DNA from: JBNKLG01 sp050292235
Lineage (GTDB): Bacteria > Pseudomonadota > Gammaproteobacteria > Chromatiales > Chromatiaceae
Direction of reading: 5' to 3'
Length of the DNA: 15,113 bases
NCBI GenBank assembly: GCA_050292235.1
Contig: JBNKLG010000070.1
Location: 1 to 15,113, forward strand
Of the stretch, positions 13,375 to 15,113 are shown in pieces. How positions within the stretch are numbered: position 1 is the first letter of the stretch; every line of letters starts with the position of its first letter. Under the pieces are notes generated by a model that was given only the letters and a program-made list of their open reading frames with translations, had not been told where the DNA came from and searched no databases. A program made the translations under genes and the position numbers.

Positions 13375-15113
13375 AAGAGGGTCGCTCATCAAGCCTGGCT
13401 GATTTGAGAAAAGATTTTCGTCTCATTGCTTTTCTGATTGTTATTGTCCTTAGTGCTGCTTTGATGACGTGGGTCTATTTGCACTCAAAGAGCGTCTACA
13501 GCTCAGAACATGCTGATTATATTCAATTGCTTCAGCATCTGCGCGAGTCAGACGCAGAGGTTGACGGTGATATGCTGGCTATTCGCCAGCAACTATTGCT
13601 GAACTATGACAATCTTACTGAGCATGTCGATGTCCTGAAGAGAGGCAGTGAGTTATTATCTGATCTGCCAATGATTATTCTTCCTAAAGATGCTTCTTTG
13701 ATTAGAGAAAAGGCTGGCCTTCTTAAGGAAAGTATCAGAATAAAATTAGAGCTTATAGATCGATTTGAACGATCAAGCTCTGTTTTGAAGAATTCATTAA
13801 GTTATTTTTCCATATTGGCTGGGGAATATCGATCCAAGCAGATGTCTTTGGCGGGTAGTTCTGAGGTGGGTAATTATATCTGTAGTGTTCTCAGGATGGT
13901 TGCATTGCCGAGCGAAGATAATATTTTGTCTGTCAGGTCATATCGCGCTCAATTGATGGAAAAACTTAGAGTGGTGCAGAAGAGTAATCTTGTGGATTCC
14001 ATATTGTTGCATGGTGCCTTAACAACAAACTACCAGATTGAAACAAATGATATTATGCGCAGTGTTTTGGATGTTCCAACTGCAATATTAAATAAGGATC
14101 TGTCCCGCTTGTACCTTGATGGGTATAGGAATGCTCAGAAGAGATCAGATGCTTATCGCATTCTTCTCTATGGGGTGTCTTTAGTCTTCGTTGTGTGCCT
14201 TGTCTATGTCTTTATTCGACTGGAGAAAGCTCGCAGATCATTGATTGCTGCAAATCAGGAGACTTCAAAACGATTAGAAGCCCAGCTCCGGGCGGAAAAG
14301 CAGTTGCTCCTGCATGATACGGCTTTTATCAGTGCTCATGAAGGGATTGCCCTGACAGATGCTGCGGGAAATATTCTTGAGGTCAATCCCGCCTTCACTC
14401 GCATTACAGGGTACGAAAGGAATGAGGTGGTGGGTAAAAATCCAAGGGTCTTAAAATCTGGTCGGCACGATGATTTATTTTATAGATCTATGTGGAAAAG
14501 TATTCTGGATACCAGCAATTGGAGAGGGGAGATTTGGAATAAAAATAAATATGGAGAAGTCTATCCTGAAATGCTTTCCATTACTGCTGTACGAGACCAG
14601 CAGGGTGAAGTGGCAAATTATGTCTCCGTGTTTTCCGATATTCGGTTGATCAAGGAACAGGAGCGCAAACTTAAGGAGATGGCCTATTATGATGCGCTGA
14701 CCAATCTACCTAACCGCGTTTTATTGGTCGATCGACTGGAACAGTCACGATCTCACGCGGATAGGGATGGTGCAATGACAGCCGTTTGCTTCCTGGACCT
14801 GGATGAGTTTAAACCTATTAATGATACCTATGGACATGAAGCCGGTGACTTGCTGCTGGTGGAGCTTTCGGCTCGATTCAGGGCGACATTGCGTGCTGGT
14901 GATACCGTAGCCAGATTGGGTGGCGATGAGTTTGTTTTTTTGCTGATGGGGCTGCGTGAAGTTCAGGAATGCGAGGATTTAATCCGTCGCCTTCTTCAGG
15001 TGGTTTCCCAGCCTATTGAGATAAAGGGTGACTCTGTGATTGTTTCGGCAAGTGTTGGTATTACTCTGTATCCAAAGGATAATTGTGACGCTGATGCTCT
15101 GCTGAGGCATGCT
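13371..15113 (+). CDS. Membrane sensor with all-helical periplasmic domain, PAS and GGDEF (runs off window; EAL may follow)
   Basis: The frame is open from the ATG overlapping the peroxidase stop through the window end (581 codons, no stop). Residues about 16-37 and 264-285 are transmembrane helices around a periplasmic all-helical region of about 225 residues. Its start (LRESDAEVDGDMLAIRQQLL then LNYDNL) resembles the DAHL-type sensor domain, an inference from pattern. A PAS domain (about 315-430; ITGYERNEVVGKNPRVLKSG) precedes GGDEF, which begins near YDALTNLPNR at 440 and has GGDEF at 517-521. The inhibitory RxxD site is present (R508, D511). It should be an active, product-inhibited diguanylate cyclase. 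Proteins with this PAS-GGDEF spacing often end in a phosphodiesterase EAL domain, which lies outside the window if present. Confidence 0.87.
   Translation, partial: MKEGRSSSLADLRKDFRLIAFLIVIVLSAALMTWVYLHSKSVYSSEHADYIQLLQHLRESDAEVDGDMLAIRQQLLLNYDNLTEHVDVLKRGSELLSDLPMIILPKDASLIREKAGLLKESIRIKLELIDRFERSSSVLKNSLSYFSILAGEYRSKQMSLAGSSEVGNYICSVLRMVALPSEDNILSVRSYRAQLMEKLRVVQKSNLVDSILLHGALTTNYQIETNDIMRSVLDVPTAILNKDLSRLYLDGYRNAQKRSDAYRILLYGVSLVFVVCLVYVFIRLEKARRSLIAANQETSKRLEAQLRAEKQLLLHDTAFISAHEGIALTDAAGNILEVNPAFTRITGYERNEVVGKNPRVLKSGRHDDLFYRSMWKSILDTSNWRGEIWNKNKYGEVYPEMLSITAVRDQQGEVANYVSVFSDIRLIKEQERKLKEMAYYDALTNLPNRVLLVDRLEQSRSHADRDGAMTAVCFLDLDEFKPINDTYGHEAGDLLLVELSARFRATLRAGDTVARLGGDEFVFLLMGLREVQECEDLIRRLLQVVSQPIEIKGDSVIVSASVGITLYPKDNCDADALLRHA

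Noticed and set aside
10330..15113. Integrative element attached at tRNA-Ser
   Set aside because: I found no second copy of the tRNA 3' end and no integrase gene within the window.
1..15113. CRISPR array
   Set aside because: No regularly spaced direct repeats with unique spacers were seen; the repeats present are isolated palindromes.

Overview
The window reads as a gammaproteobacterial chromosome segment. The evidence is the block trxB-aat divergent from ftsK-lolA-rarA-crcB-serS, the family-level look of each protein, and REP-like repeats of a kind common in this class. I cannot name genus or species. The core block looks moderately GC-rich; both flanks look poorer in GC and are less conserved (by eye, not computed).

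Left flank (1-1911), accessory. It holds a truncated GNAT acetyltransferase on the minus strand whose ATG lies inside an attC-like hairpin, which suggests a decayed integron cassette. Next come a run of small hairpins, a two-gene unit (a 96-aa dimeric alpha/beta-barrel-like protein and a 79-aa helix-hairpin-helix protein), and a small secreted protein on the minus strand. A remnant of a REP-associated tyrosine transposase follows, with the two inverted copies of its REP-like palindrome, and then a minus-strand terminator. This material sits where ate, infA and clpA follow aat in many relatives.

Core (1912-10386). On the minus strand, trxB (thioredoxin reductase) and aat (L/F-tRNA-protein transferase) are separated by a hairpin. 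An AT-rich divergent promoter region separates them from the plus-strand chain ftsK - lolA - rarA - crcB - DUF190 - serS. The genes from ftsK to the DUF190 gene overlap or nearly touch, so they are probably translationally coupled. A tRNA-Ser(UGA) gene with encoded CCA and a strong terminator close the block. The seryl-tRNA synthetase gene lies directly upstream of one of its own substrates.

Right flank (10438-15113), signalling and peroxide handling. A REC-REC-GGDEF response regulator on the minus strand carries a one-base frameshift in its first receiver domain, which has also lost its phosphoacceptor Asp. A 559-bp gap with a cluster of inverted repeats separates it from a divergent unit: a diheme cytochrome c peroxidase whose stop codon overlaps (ATGA) the start of a membrane sensor with an all-helical periplasmic domain, PAS and GGDEF, which runs off the window end. 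The most interesting proposal here is that this periplasmic peroxidase and the c-di-GMP sensor form one functional unit.
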